64,000 bases of DNA from Lysobacteraceae bacterium (lineage in GTDB: Bacteria; Pseudomonadota; Gammaproteobacteria; Nevskiales; Nevskiaceae). The notes under the pieces are model-generated. The model worked only from the letters and a program-made list of their open reading frames with translations, made no database searches and was not told the origin of the DNA. Position numbers and translations under genes: made by a program. Shown piece after piece: positions 48,526 to 58,025 of this stretch; positions within the stretch are counted from its first letter, which is position 1; each line of letters opens with the position of its first letter. The stretch spans positions 1 through 64,000 of the forward strand of contig PNMW01000058.1 in assembly GCA_013823855.1 (NCBI GenBank), written 5' to 3'.

Positions 48526-51147
48526 TCAGGCCTTCGCGTTCTTCCAGCGCAGCGCCAGCAGGCTCGGCAGCAGCACCAGCGCGCACAGCAGGGTCATGCC
48601 GAGGCCGAGGGTCAGCAGCAGGCCCATGCTGACCATGCCGGGATGCTTGGCGAACGCCAGATTGCCGAAGTTGACCATGGTGATCAGCGCGCCGAACAGC
48701 ACGGCGCGGGCAGTGCCGGTTTTCAGCAGCGAACCATCGGCGGCATCGCGGCCACGCTGCACCAGGTAGACCCCGTAGTCGACACCGACCCCGAGGATCA
48801 GCGGCAGCGCGATGACATTGGCGAAGTTGAACGGCACGCCGGCCAGCACCGACGCCGCCACCGTCAGCAGCCCCGCCATCGCCAGCGGCACCAGGACCAA
48901 GAGCGTGTCGATCACCGAGCGCAGCAGCACCAGCAGCAGCAGGGTGATCACCACCGCCGAATAGGTGAACGCATCCTGGAACGATTCGACCACCGAGCGG
49001 CCGGCCTCGGCCTGGGTCGACGGCCCGCCGGTCGCGGTCGGCGCCACCGCCTGCACGGCGGCGATGAACGCGCCTTCGTCGCTCGGGTTGTCGAGGATCT
49101 TCGCCGGCATCGCTTCGACGCGGTACAGGCCGTCGGCGCTCTTCCAGCGGTCGATCAGCGACGGCGGCAGGTCGGCCGCGGTGACCGCACTCGCTTTCAG
49201 CGCGTCCTTCAAGCCGGACAGCCGCGCCGGCAGGCTGCCGAGCAGGTTGGTCCGCAAGCTCGCCAGCAAGGCCGCCTGACTGGCCGCGTCGCGCTTGGCA
49301 TATTCGGCGGCAAAGCCGTCGAGTGCGGCCTGCAGCGCCTTCGCCGCCTCGCCCTGCTTGCCGGTCTGGGTGGCGACATAGGCCGGCAGGGCGAGGCGCA
49401 TCTGTTCGATCAGCGCGTGGTCGTCATCGCGCGCGACCGGCGCGGTCGGCGCCGGCGCGTCGGTCAGCTGCGGTCCGAGCGCGAAGCGCAGGTCCTCGAT
49501 GATTGCCAGCTTCTCGTCCTGATCGGCCGGCACGAAGCTGTCCAGGCTCATTGCCCGTTTGACCTCCGGGCGCTTCGACAGCTCGGCGGCCAGCCGCGTG
49601 GCGGTGTCCTGATCGGGCACCAGCGCCGACAAGGTCAGGGTCGGGATTTCCGGATCCTGCAGCAGGTCGCGGAAAGTCATGATCGCTTCGGTCTTCGGAT
49701 CGCGCAGCTTCAGCGGATCGCTGTCGAAGCGCGCCCCGGGCACGAAATACAGCGAGCCGGCAACCAGCACTGCGGAAACGATCCAGATCGGCTTGGCATG
49801 CGAGAACGGCCAGGCCAGCACCTTCGATAGCCGGCTGCCGATCACAGGCGTCCACGCAAGCTTCTTCGGATCCGGCGCCAGCAGCGCGATCAGCGCCGGC
49901 AGCAGGGTGACGGTGACCAGCAGGCTGATGATCATGCCGGCGCCGGAGATCAGGCCGAGTTCGGCGATGCCGAGGAAATCGGTCGGCACGAAGGCGAAGA
50001 AGCCGAGCGAGCAGGTCAGCGCGCAGACCGTCATGTAGCCGCCGACATCGGCGGCGGCGATGCCGAGCGCGCCCTCGTTCGGCAGGCCCTGGCCCAGGCG
50101 CTCGCGATACTGCATGCACAGGTACAGCGCGTAATCGAGGCCCAGGCCGATGTACAGCACGCCGAAGGCGACCGAGATCAGGTTGAGATGACCGACCGCC
50201 AGCGCGGCGAATGCCGTGGTCAGCAGCAGGCCGTAGGCCAGCGACACGATCGCCGCCAGCATCAGGCGCAGCGAATGCAGCGCGAACCACAGCAGCACGG
50301 CCGACACGGCCAGCGCCAGGAACAGCGCGAGCCCGGCGCCGGAGAACGCGGTCTGGATTTCCTCATGCTCCATCGCCACGGTGCCGGTCAGGCGCACCTT
50401 CAGGCCTTTCTGCTCAAGACCGAGGTCGCGCACCGCGTCGCGGACCGCCTGCACCGGCAGTTCGGCCGGCAGCAGGCGCTTGAAGTCGAGCTTCGCGCCC
50501 AACTCGATAAAGCGCCGGGCGCCGGCCAGCGCGCTGGCGCCGCCACCGCCGACCAGCGCCTGCCAGCTCAGCGGCGCATCCGCGGCTTTCGCGCTGCCGG
50601 CAACACTCGCGGCGATGCCATTGAAGGCCGGCGACAGATCGAAATCGGTGCCTTCCGGCGCGTTCAGCGCCCGGCCGAGCAGGGTGAACAGGCCTCTGAG
50701 GCTCGGATCCTGGTCGAGCGCGCCGAGGAACGGCTGGGCGGCGGTGACCTCGTCGGCGAGCTTCTGCAGCGTATCGGCGTCGAGGAACATCAGGCCGTTG
50801 CGCCGGAAGTACGGTTCGGTCTCGATCGCGAACACTTCGGAGAACAGGTCGGCACGCGGGCGCAGTTTCGCGACCAGGGCGACCTGTGCTGCGTCCATCA
50901 CTTCCGGAATGCCGCCCTCGATCACCACCACCAGCGTGTGGCTGAGCTTGGGGAACTGGCGATCCATCTCGATCTCGGCCTGCCGCCACGGCAGCTCCGG
51001 GGCCAGCAGGTTCTGCAGATCGGTATCGATGCTCAGGTGCTTCGCGGTATAGGCCGCGAGCCCCGCCCCGATCACCAGCGCCGCGATGACCACCAGTACC
51101 GCACGGCGCTGGGCAGCATCGACCCACGCAGAAAGCAAACGACTCAT
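48526..51147 (-). CDS. hpnN: RND/MMPL-family transporter, HpnN-like (hopanoid transport)
   Basis: Two sets of TMs with large loops; MSRLLSAWVDAAQRRAVLVVIAAL..; FGVLYIGLGLDYALYLCMQYRE; LPLILGVGVDYGVYLVQRGRD; divergent MlaC/HpnM-like gene. Confidence 0.85.
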   Translation of the reverse strand: MSRLLSAWVDAAQRRAVLVVIAALVIGAGLAAYTAKHLSIDTDLQNLLAPELPWRQAEIEMDRQFPKLSHTLVVVIEGGIPEVMDAAQVALVAKLRPRADLFSEVFAIETEPYFRRNGLMFLDADTLQKLADEVTAAQPFLGALDQDPSLRGLFTLLGRALNAPEGTDFDLSPAFNGIAASVAGSAKAADAPLSWQALVGGGGASALAGARRFIELGAKLDFKRLLPAELPVQAVRDAVRDLGLEQKGLKVRLTGTVAMEHEEIQTAFSGAGLALFLALAVSAVLLWFALHSLRLMLAAIVSLAYGLLLTTAFAALAVGHLNLISVAFGVLYIGLGLDYALYLCMQYRERLGQGLPNEGALGIAAADVGGYMTVCALTCSLGFFAFVPTDFLGIAELGLISGAGMIISLLVTVTLLPALIALLAPDPKKLAWTPVIGSRLSKVLAWPFSHAKPIWIVSAVLVAGSLYFVPGARFDSDPLKLRDPKTEAIMTFRDLLQDPEIPTLTLSALVPDQDTATRLAAELSKRPEVKRAMSLDSFVPADQDEKLAIIEDLRFALGPQLTDAPAPTAPVARDDDHALIEQMRLALPAYVATQTGKQGEAAKALQAALDGFAAEYAKRDAASQAALLASLRTNLLGSLPARLSGLKDALKASAVTAADLPPSLIDRWKSADGLYRVEAMPAKILDNPSDEGAFIAAVQAVAPTATGGPSTQAEAGRSVVESFQDAFTYSAVVITLLLLVLLRSVIDTLLVLVPLAMAGLLTVAASVLAGVPFNFANVIALPLILGVGVDYGVYLVQRGRDAADGSLLKTGTARAVLFGALITMVNFGNLAFAKHPGMVSMGLLLTLGLGMTLLCALVLLPSLLALRWKNAKA

Positions 51148-51246
51148 CCGCCGGAAACCTCTGGAAACATTGAACTTGAAGGGCTGGCACGGGTCGGTGT
51201 GTGCGCCTGACAATAGGCGCCCCGTCTTAGCCTCCCATTGTCGCCG

Positions 51247-51858
51247 ATGCCGAATGTCCCCGTGATCCTGCGTTCCCTGCTCGCCGCCGCACTGCTGTCG
51301 CCGTGCGCGCACGCCACAGCTGCGCCCGCGCCGGGCGAGGTGGTCACCGGCTTCCATGACGTGCTGATCGGCAACATGAAGCAGGGCGCGACGCTGGGCT
51401 GCACCGGCCGTTCGGCGAAGGTCGCGGCGGCGGTGGATGGCAGCTTCGATCTGCCGTATCTGGCCAGCAAGGTGATGCGTCGGCAGTGGAAGACGCTGAC
51501 GCCGGAGCAGCAGGCCAGCTTCACGTCGACGTTCCGCGAACTGGTACTGGCGACCTATGCCAGCCAGTTCGCGAAGTTCGGCGGCGAGCAGTTCGAAACG
51601 CTGGCGACCAGGGAACTGGCCGACGGCACCCGCCAGGTCAACGCCAGGCTGAAGCTCAGCAACAGCAATCCGGTCAACTTCGATTACGTGCTGCGCGAGG
51701 TGAACGGCGAGTGGCGGATCGTCAATGTCGTCGCCGACGGCGTCAGCGACCTCGCGATCCGCGCCAGCCAGTACGACAAGGCGTTCAAGTCAGTCGGCTT
51801 CGACGGCCTGCTGAAGCAGATCGAAAGCCAGACGGCGGCGAACAGGAAGGGCTGCTAG
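51247..51858 (+). CDS. MlaC/Ttg2D-family periplasmic lipid-binding protein (HpnM-like)
   Basis: Signal peptide; FDLPYLASKVMRRQWKTLTPEQQASFTSTFRELVLATYASQFAKFGGE; NFDYVLREVNGEWRIVNVVADGVSDLAIRASQY. Confidence 0.88.
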   Translation: MPNVPVILRSLLAAALLSPCAHATAAPAPGEVVTGFHDVLIGNMKQGATLGCTGRSAKVAAAVDGSFDLPYLASKVMRRQWKTLTPEQQASFTSTFRELVLATYASQFAKFGGEQFETLATRELADGTRQVNARLKLSNSNPVNFDYVLREVNGEWRIVNVVADGVSDLAIRASQYDKAFKSVGFDGLLKQIESQTAANRKGC

Positions 51859-51888
51859 TCCCGCTTCGAGGTCCGGCGCCGTACACCC

Positions 51889-52329
51889 TCAACCCCAGCG
51901 GAAATGGAACTCCGCGTCGGTCGGCTTCGGCGCGGCGCGGTCGGCGTCGCGCACCACGGTGACCGCCGTAAAGCTCAGTACATCGGCCAGCAGCAGGGTT
52001 TTCAGCGCCGGGCCGTAGAAGGCGTGGCGCGCCTGGTCGAACTGCCAGACGCCGAACCAGGCGGCGATGCCGGCCGCGATCAGCAGGCCCAGCGCCAGCC
52101 AGCGCGCGGTAGCCGACAGGAACGCGGCACCGATGGCCAGCAGGCCGATCGCCAGCATAGCCCCGCCGTGCTGCAGCGCCAGCGTGGCGACCGCCTCGGC
52201 CGGCAACTGGCCCTGCCCGATCTGGAAGGCGAACACGTCCGGCGCCGACCAGATCCGCGCGCCGATCACCATCGAACCCAGGCCCGTCAGCAGCAAAGCC
52301 GAAAACGACACCACATTCACGGTTTTCAT
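51889..52329 (-). CDS. Hypothetical multi-TM membrane protein
   Basis: Four predicted hydrophobic segments; divergent from the TetR gene. Confidence 0.7.
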   Translation of the reverse strand: MKTVNVVSFSALLLTGLGSMVIGARIWSAPDVFAFQIGQGQLPAEAVATLALQHGGAMLAIGLLAIGAAFLSATARWLALGLLIAAGIAAWFGVWQFDQARHAFYGPALKTLLLADVLSFTAVTVVRDADRAAPKPTDAEFHFRWG

Positions 52330-52420
52330 CGTCTGTCCCTCTTGCCTCTACCCCAATGCGGCCGGACCGCCGGCCCCGGTCATCCACCCGGCTGGGCGTC
52401 GTCGCCGCTTGCCGGTACAC

Positions 52421-52436
52421 TATGGTATTCACCATA
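52421..52436. promoter_or_regulatory. Candidate TetR operator palindrome TATGGT-ATTC-ACCATA
   Basis: Perfect 6-bp arms in the divergent intergenic region, overlapping a possible TTGCCG-N18-CATACT promoter. Confidence 0.5.
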
Positions 52437-52511
52437 CTATGGCGACTACCCTACATAATTCGAATCGACGGCGCAAGATGCCGTTGGTCAGCTGAGCGAG
52501 GAGGAAGGACG

Positions 52512-53099
52512 ATGGCCAGAACCAGCAATGCCCGCCAGGACGCGATCGAAGCGGCCGTGCGGCTGTTCCGCAGCCAGGGTTACTCGGCAACCGGCCTGAG
52601 CCAGTTGCTGGAGGAAAGCGGCGCGCCGAAGGGCTCGTTCTACTTTCATTTCCCGGGCGGCAAGGAACAGCTGGCGCTGGAGGCGCTGACCGTGTTCGGC
52701 GAGGAAATCCGCAGCCGCATCGCCCGCCGCGCGGCGACCGTCGGCGGCGACACGCCGGCGTTCATCCGGGCGATGTTCGAGGCCACCGCCCGGGAACTGG
52801 AAAGCAGCGACTACACAGCAGGCTGCGTGGCCTCCAATCTCGGCGGCGAGATGTCGTCGGGCAACCGGCCGATCGCCGAGGCGGTGACGACGGTGGTGAA
52901 AAGCTGGGTCGAAGCGATTGCCGACGGCGTCGCGTCGCGCTTCGAGACTCGCGACGCCGCGATGGCCTACGCCTCGACGGTGATGGCCGCGCTCAGCGGC
53001 GTACGGACGATGGCGCGAGCCCAGCGTTCGACAGCGATGTTCGGCTCGATCGCCGAAGTGCTGATTGCCGGACTGCCCGCCGCCAGACCGGCAGGCTGA
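52512..53099 (+). CDS. TetR/AcrR-family regulator (LmrA/YxaF-like)
   Basis: ARQDAIEAAVRLFRSQGYSATGLSQLLEESGAPKGSFYFHFPGGKEQLALEAL; start reset to MARTSN. Confidence 0.9.
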   Translation: MARTSNARQDAIEAAVRLFRSQGYSATGLSQLLEESGAPKGSFYFHFPGGKEQLALEALTVFGEEIRSRIARRAATVGGDTPAFIRAMFEATARELESSDYTAGCVASNLGGEMSSGNRPIAEAVTTVVKSWVEAIADGVASRFETRDAAMAYASTVMAALSGVRTMARAQRSTAMFGSIAEVLIAGLPAARPAG

Positions 53100-53183
53100 G
53101 CCGGCCGGGCGGTCCCGTGCCGGCAGCGGGCGTGGCGCCGATGCCGGCGCCTCCCGGGCGCAACCGTCGCGACGCGTTGGCGG

Positions 53184-54323
53184 TCAGTGGTCGCTGGGCG
53201 CCCACCAGGGCTTCAGCGCTTCCCGGGTCGGCTGATAGTCGTAGCCGAGCGCCTCGGCCACCGCCCTGAAGGTCACCCGGCCGAGATGGACGTTGAGACC
53301 TTCGCGCAGATTCGGATCATCGAGCAGCGCCCGCTTGTAACCCTTGTCGGCCAGCGCGACGGTGAACGGCATCGTCGCGTTGGTCAGCGCGAACGTCGAG
53401 GTCCGCGCCACCCCGCCCGGCATGTTGGCCACGCAGTAGTGAACGATGCCTTCCTCGACATAGGTCGGGTTCTGGTGGGTGGTCGCACGCGAGGTCTCGA
53501 AGCAGCCGCCCTGATCGATCGCGACATCGACGATCACCGCGCCCGGCTTCATCCGCTTGAGCATTGCCCGGGTCACCAGCTTCGGCGCTGCGGCCCCCGG
53601 CACCAGCACCGCGCCGATCACCAGATCGGCATGGGCGACGGCGGTTTCCAGCGCATCGACGGTCGAGTACAGCGTGGTCAGGCGGCCGTCGAAAGCGGTA
53701 TCGAGCCAGGCCAGTCGCGGCAGCGAGCGGTCGAGGATGGTGACGTTGGCGCCCATGCCGACCGCGATCCGCGCGGCGTTGTAGCCGACCACGCCGCCGC
53801 CGATCACCACGACATCGGCCGGTGCCACGCCGGGCACGCCGCCGAGCAGCACGCCATTGCCGCCCTGGGCCTTTTCCATCGCGTGGGCGCCGGCCTGGAT
53901 CGACATGCGGCCGGCGACCTCGCTCATCGGTGCCAGCAGCGGCAGGCCGCCGCGACCGTCGGTGACGGTCTCATAGGCGATCGCGACACAGCCGGAATCG
54001 ACCAGCGCCCGGGTCTGCTCCGGATCGGGCGCCAGATGCAGGTAAGTGAACAGCACCTGGCCTTCACGCAGCAGCGCGCATTCGGCCGGCTGCGGCTCCT
54101 TGACCTTCACCACCATCTCGGCGCGGGCGAAGATCGCCTCGGCGCTGTCGACGATCTCGGCACCGGCTGCCAGGTACTGCGCGTCAGGAATGCCGATGCC
54201 GGCGCCTGCCGACGCCTGGACGATCACCGCGTGACCGTGCGCCTTCAGTTCGCGGACGCCCGCCGGGGTCAGGCCGACGCGGTACTCGTGAACCTTGATT
54301 TCTTTCGGTACGCCAATCAGCAT
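53184..54323 (-). CDS. ald: Alanine dehydrogenase
   Basis: [80 protein letters not shown]. Confidence 0.96.
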   Translation of the reverse strand: MLIGVPKEIKVHEYRVGLTPAGVRELKAHGHAVIVQASAGAGIGIPDAQYLAAGAEIVDSAEAIFARAEMVVKVKEPQPAECALLREGQVLFTYLHLAPDPEQTRALVDSGCVAIAYETVTDGRGGLPLLAPMSEVAGRMSIQAGAHAMEKAQGGNGVLLGGVPGVAPADVVVIGGGVVGYNAARIAVGMGANVTILDRSLPRLAWLDTAFDGRLTTLYSTVDALETAVAHADLVIGAVLVPGAAAPKLVTRAMLKRMKPGAVIVDVAIDQGGCFETSRATTHQNPTYVEEGIVHYCVANMPGGVARTSTFALTNATMPFTVALADKGYKRALLDDPNLREGLNVHLGRVTFRAVAEALGYDYQPTREALKPWWAPSDH

Positions 54324-54409
54324 GCGCCCACTCCTGTGATCGCCAACGTGCTACGAGTCTAGTGCAGCGCAGGACGCTCACGCGCCCCGCGGCGCCGGAC
54401 GACCGAAAA

Positions 54410-54766
54410 ATGCGCCGCAACATCCGTTATCACATCGCCGTCCTGTTCGCCGTCGTCGGTCTCAGCCTGAGCGGCTACGGGGTCTATCGGCTGCAGAAGC
54501 TGCCGGTCTACAGCGAGCAGGATCTCGATCTGGCCGCCGAACTGAACCTGAGCATCGACCTCGCCCGGCTGCCGCCGGACCAGCAGCCGAAAGCCGAGGC
54601 CTTGCCGGCAATGCGCGCCAGCGTGCGCCGGGAGATCAGCGGCAATCTGGAGCAGCAGCGCAAGCTGATCCAGTCGTGGATCCAGACCGGCTTGGTGCTG
54701 ATCGGCATGGCGGCACTGCAGGCGCTGCTGCAGCGCCGCTTGCCGACACCGCCGCCGCGCGCCTGA
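54410..54766 (+). CDS. Small membrane protein, hypothetical
   Basis: Two TM segments (YHIAVLFAVVGLSLSGYGVYRL; IQTGLVLIGMAALQALL). Confidence 0.6.
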   Translation: MRRNIRYHIAVLFAVVGLSLSGYGVYRLQKLPVYSEQDLDLAAELNLSIDLARLPPDQQPKAEALPAMRASVRREISGNLEQQRKLIQSWIQTGLVLIGMAALQALLQRRLPTPPPRA

Positions 54767-54782
54767 CCGAAGCACCGCCCTC

Positions 54783-55730
54783 ATGAATCCGAACGCCGCG
54801 CCGCAGTCGCACTGGAATCTCGATCAGGTGGTCGCCGGCCTGCGCCAGCAGCGCGAACGCTGGCGCGAGGCGCGGCATCGCCGCCTCGATTCCGGCAGCC
54901 GCGAGTTTCCGGCACGCCAGCAGGTGCAGGCGATCATGGACGCCCTGTGCGGCGCCCTGTTCCCGATGCGCCTCGGCCCGCCGGACCTGCGCCAGGAAAG
55001 CGAGGACTACTACGTCGGCCACACGCTCGATGTCGCGCTCAATGCGCTGCACGGCCAGGTGCAGCTGGAGCTGAGTTACACGGCGCGCCAGCACGGCGAC
55101 GACGCTGCCGAGGTCGCCAGCCGCGCGCGGCGCATCGTCCAGTCCTTCGCCGCCTATCTGCCGGAAGCCCGGGCATTGCTCGACAGCGATGTCGAAGCCG
55201 CCTACCACGGCGATCCGGCCGCGCGCAGCGTCGACGAGGTGCTGGTCTGCTATCCGGGCGTGATGGCGGTGATCTACCACCGGCTGGCGCACCGGCTGTA
55301 CAAGCTCGACGTGCCGCTGCTGGCGCGGATCATCGCCGAGCTGTCGCATTCCGCGACCGGCATCGACATCCATCCGGGTGCCACCATCGGCAGCCGTTTC
55401 TTCATCGACCACGGCACCGGCGTGGTGATCGGCGAAACGGCGGTGATCGGCGAGCGCGTGCGGCTGTATCAGGCGGTGACGCTCGGCGCCAAGCGCTTCG
55501 AATCGGCCGAGGACGGCAGCCTGGTCAAGGGCCAGCCGCGCCATCCGATCGTCGAGGACGACGTGGTGATCTATGCCGGCGCGACGATTCTCGGCCGGGT
55601 CATCATCGGCCGCGGTTCCAGCATCGGCGGCAATGTCTGGCTGACCCGCAGCGTGCCGCCGGGCAGCAACATCACCCAGGCGCAGTCCGAGCAGCACGCG
55701 CCAAGCGGGCCGCCGCCTGCCGGTTTCTGA
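54783..55730 (+). CDS. cysE: Serine O-acetyltransferase (EpsC/SAT type)
   Basis: Hexapeptide repeats: GIDIHPGATIGSRFFIDHGTGVVIGETAVIGERVRLYQAVTLGAKRF...HPIVEDDVVIYAGATILG. Confidence 0.92.
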   Translation: MNPNAAPQSHWNLDQVVAGLRQQRERWREARHRRLDSGSREFPARQQVQAIMDALCGALFPMRLGPPDLRQESEDYYVGHTLDVALNALHGQVQLELSYTARQHGDDAAEVASRARRIVQSFAAYLPEARALLDSDVEAAYHGDPAARSVDEVLVCYPGVMAVIYHRLAHRLYKLDVPLLARIIAELSHSATGIDIHPGATIGSRFFIDHGTGVVIGETAVIGERVRLYQAVTLGAKRFESAEDGSLVKGQPRHPIVEDDVVIYAGATILGRVIIGRGSSIGGNVWLTRSVPPGSNITQAQSEQHAPSGPPPAGF

Positions 55731-55780
55731 GCCGGCCTTTCCAGCGCTGCACCCGAAGCAAACGCGACTGAGGAGTCCGC

Positions 55781-56152
55781 ATGTTTCTGGTCCCGACCTA
55801 TCTTGCGAAAAGCGGCATCCACGGCCTCGGCGTATTCACGCCGGTGGCGATTCCGGCCGGCACCGTGGTCTGGGAGCTGAATCCGGAGATCGACTGGGCA
55901 CTGACGCCGGCCGAACTCGAAGCCATGCCGGAGCCGTTCCGCAGCCGGGTGCGCGCCTACAGCTACCTGAACGTCGACGGCGTCTACATGCTGTGCGGCG
56001 ACAACGGCAAGTTCATGAATCACGCCGGTGTCCCGAACTGCTTCGAGGACGACATCCGTACCGTCGCGGCTGTCGACATTCCGGCGAACGCCGAATTGAC
56101 CTGCGACTACCGGGCGTTCGAGCACGCGCCCTGGGTGCACGATCTGAAGTAG
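55781..56152 (+). CDS. SET-domain protein
   Basis: KSGIHGLGVFTPVAIPAGTVVWEL...GKFMNHAGVPNCFED...IPANAELTCDYRAFE (SET-I/post-SET-like NHxxxPNC and DY motifs). Confidence 0.85.
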   Translation: MFLVPTYLAKSGIHGLGVFTPVAIPAGTVVWELNPEIDWALTPAELEAMPEPFRSRVRAYSYLNVDGVYMLCGDNGKFMNHAGVPNCFEDDIRTVAAVDIPANAELTCDYRAFEHAPWVHDLK

Positions 56153-56182
56153 GCCGCCGGGCGGGCCGATCCGCGCCCTCGG

Positions 56183-57880
56183 CTACATCCGCGACGAGGA
56201 TGGCTTCAGGTCGGCGTGGGTCCAGGCGGCACGCTGCCGCTGTTCGACGGCCTCGGCTTCCGCATTCTTTTGCTGGGCGCGCAAGGCCTGCCCCAGCCCG
56301 AGCAGCGACCAGCCGTTGTCGCGGTAGCGCGCGAGATCCTGTCGATAGCTGGCTTCAGCCGCCGCCGGCTGTCCGGCCGCCAGTTGCACCGCCCCCAGGA
56401 TCTGGCGCACCGGCTGATGCCAGACCGGTGGCTCGAAGTAGGCCTGCGCGTCTTCCAGCGCGACGCCCTGCGTCAATGCCGCCAGCGCTGCCGGATAGTC
56501 GCGGCGCGCGGCGGCCAATTCGCCGGCCAGCACTCGCTCGGCGATCCGCAAGGTCCCGGACAACGGGTGCTGCGGGCCGATCATGGCCTGCTCCCAGAGC
56601 GGATCGGCCGCCGCTTTTGCCAGCGCGGCCCAATGCGCCAGCGCATCGTCGAGCCGTGCCCGCCGGACCGCCGCCATGCCCTGCGCGTAATGCCAGATCG
56701 CGACCGGATACGGCAGGTCGTCGGCCGGTTTCGGCATCGCGACGATCTCGTCCCAGCGGCCAAGCTGTGCCCGCGCCTTCAGCGGCGTGACCAGGAAATC
56801 CTGCAGGAAGATGAAGCCCGGCTGGCGGATCAGCGCTTCGACATCGGCCCGCTTCGCGGTCTCGTCGGCGGATGCGATCGCCTCGGTGCTCGCCCCCTCC
56901 ATCGACGCCGCCCACCACAGGAAATGATGGTTGTGTGGCACGTAGGCCAGCGGATAGACCGCCGCACCCGGCTTGCAAGTGGCCAGAAAGCCGTCATCGG
57001 CGGCCACCGCCAGCCGATTGGCCAGCACCGCATCGTGATAGCGGCCGACGCGGGTGTAGATGTGCGCCGGCATGTGCACCAGATGACCGGAACCGGGCAG
57101 CAGCGTGCGCAGGCGATCGGCCGCCGCCACGCCCCGCTCCGGCGCGTTCGAGGCTTCCACCGCATGCACGTACAGGTGCAGTGCACCGGCGTGTTCGGGA
57201 TCACGGCGCATCACCGATTCGAGCGTCGCGACGATGTCGTCGATGCGGCCCAGCGCGCCACCCTGCGCGTCGTAGTAGTGCCAGGGCTGCAGGTCCATCA
57301 GCGCTTCGGCGTGCAGCACCGCGGCATCCAGATCGTCCGGCGCCGACTTCACCTGTTCTCCGAGCGCGGCTGCCCAGGCTTCATCGAGCGGCTTGCGATC
57401 GGCCGGCGGCTGCTCGGCATAGCGCGCCGCCAGCGCCTTGATGTGCGCCTGTTCGCGCGGCGTCGTCGCGGCAGCCAGCGCCTGCGCCCGGCCGATCCGC
57501 TGCCAGGCCTTGGCGTTGTTCGCCGGGTCCATCGGCGCGTTGACGTGCGGGCCGAGCACCAGTGCCGCGCCCCACCAGCACATCGCACAGTCGGGATCGA
57601 GTTCGGCGGCTTTCAGGAACGAGCGCTCGGCGGCTTCGTGATTGAAGCCCCAGGCCAGCGCCAGCCCCTGATCGAACCAGCGCGGCACGTCCGGATGCCG
57701 GCTGCTGATCGCGAAATGATGGCGGCCGAGGCCGGGCAGCAAGGTCGCCCCGACCGGTGCCGCCGGCTCGAGCACGGCGACGCCGGATGACGGCGGCGCG
57801 TCCTGCCACTGTCGCGCGATCCACAGACCCGCCGCGAAGGCGATGACCAGTACCAGCAGCAGCGGCAACGAGCGACGCAT
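56183..57880 (-). CDS. Membrane-anchored TPR-repeat protein
   Basis: N-terminal TM; FDQGLALAWGFNHEAAERSFLKAAELDPDCAMCWWGAALVLGPHVN; start at 57880. Confidence 0.8.
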   Translation of the reverse strand: MRRSLPLLLVLVIAFAAGLWIARQWQDAPPSSGVAVLEPAAPVGATLLPGLGRHHFAISSRHPDVPRWFDQGLALAWGFNHEAAERSFLKAAELDPDCAMCWWGAALVLGPHVNAPMDPANNAKAWQRIGRAQALAAATTPREQAHIKALAARYAEQPPADRKPLDEAWAAALGEQVKSAPDDLDAAVLHAEALMDLQPWHYYDAQGGALGRIDDIVATLESVMRRDPEHAGALHLYVHAVEASNAPERGVAAADRLRTLLPGSGHLVHMPAHIYTRVGRYHDAVLANRLAVAADDGFLATCKPGAAVYPLAYVPHNHHFLWWAASMEGASTEAIASADETAKRADVEALIRQPGFIFLQDFLVTPLKARAQLGRWDEIVAMPKPADDLPYPVAIWHYAQGMAAVRRARLDDALAHWAALAKAAADPLWEQAMIGPQHPLSGTLRIAERVLAGELAAARRDYPAALAALTQGVALEDAQAYFEPPVWHQPVRQILGAVQLAAGQPAAAEASYRQDLARYRDNGWSLLGLGQALRAQQKNAEAEAVEQRQRAAWTHADLKPSSSRM

Positions 57881-57949
57881 GGCAAGGACTCCGGCCGGAC
57901 GACTGCGCCGGTGTACGCCACTCGCCGTGCCATGACAAGCGACTGCCGC

Positions 57950-57985
57950 CCCCAAAAGAAAAGAGCGCCGCGAGGGCGCTCTTTT
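57950..57985 (-). terminator. Rho-independent terminator of aceA
   Basis: Minus strand AAAAGAGCGCC-CTCGC-GGCGCTCTTTT-CTTTT. Confidence 0.88.
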
Positions 57986-58025
57986 CAAGGCGAGGGGCCG
58001 ATGCCGCCGGCCCCAAGCGTGCTGC

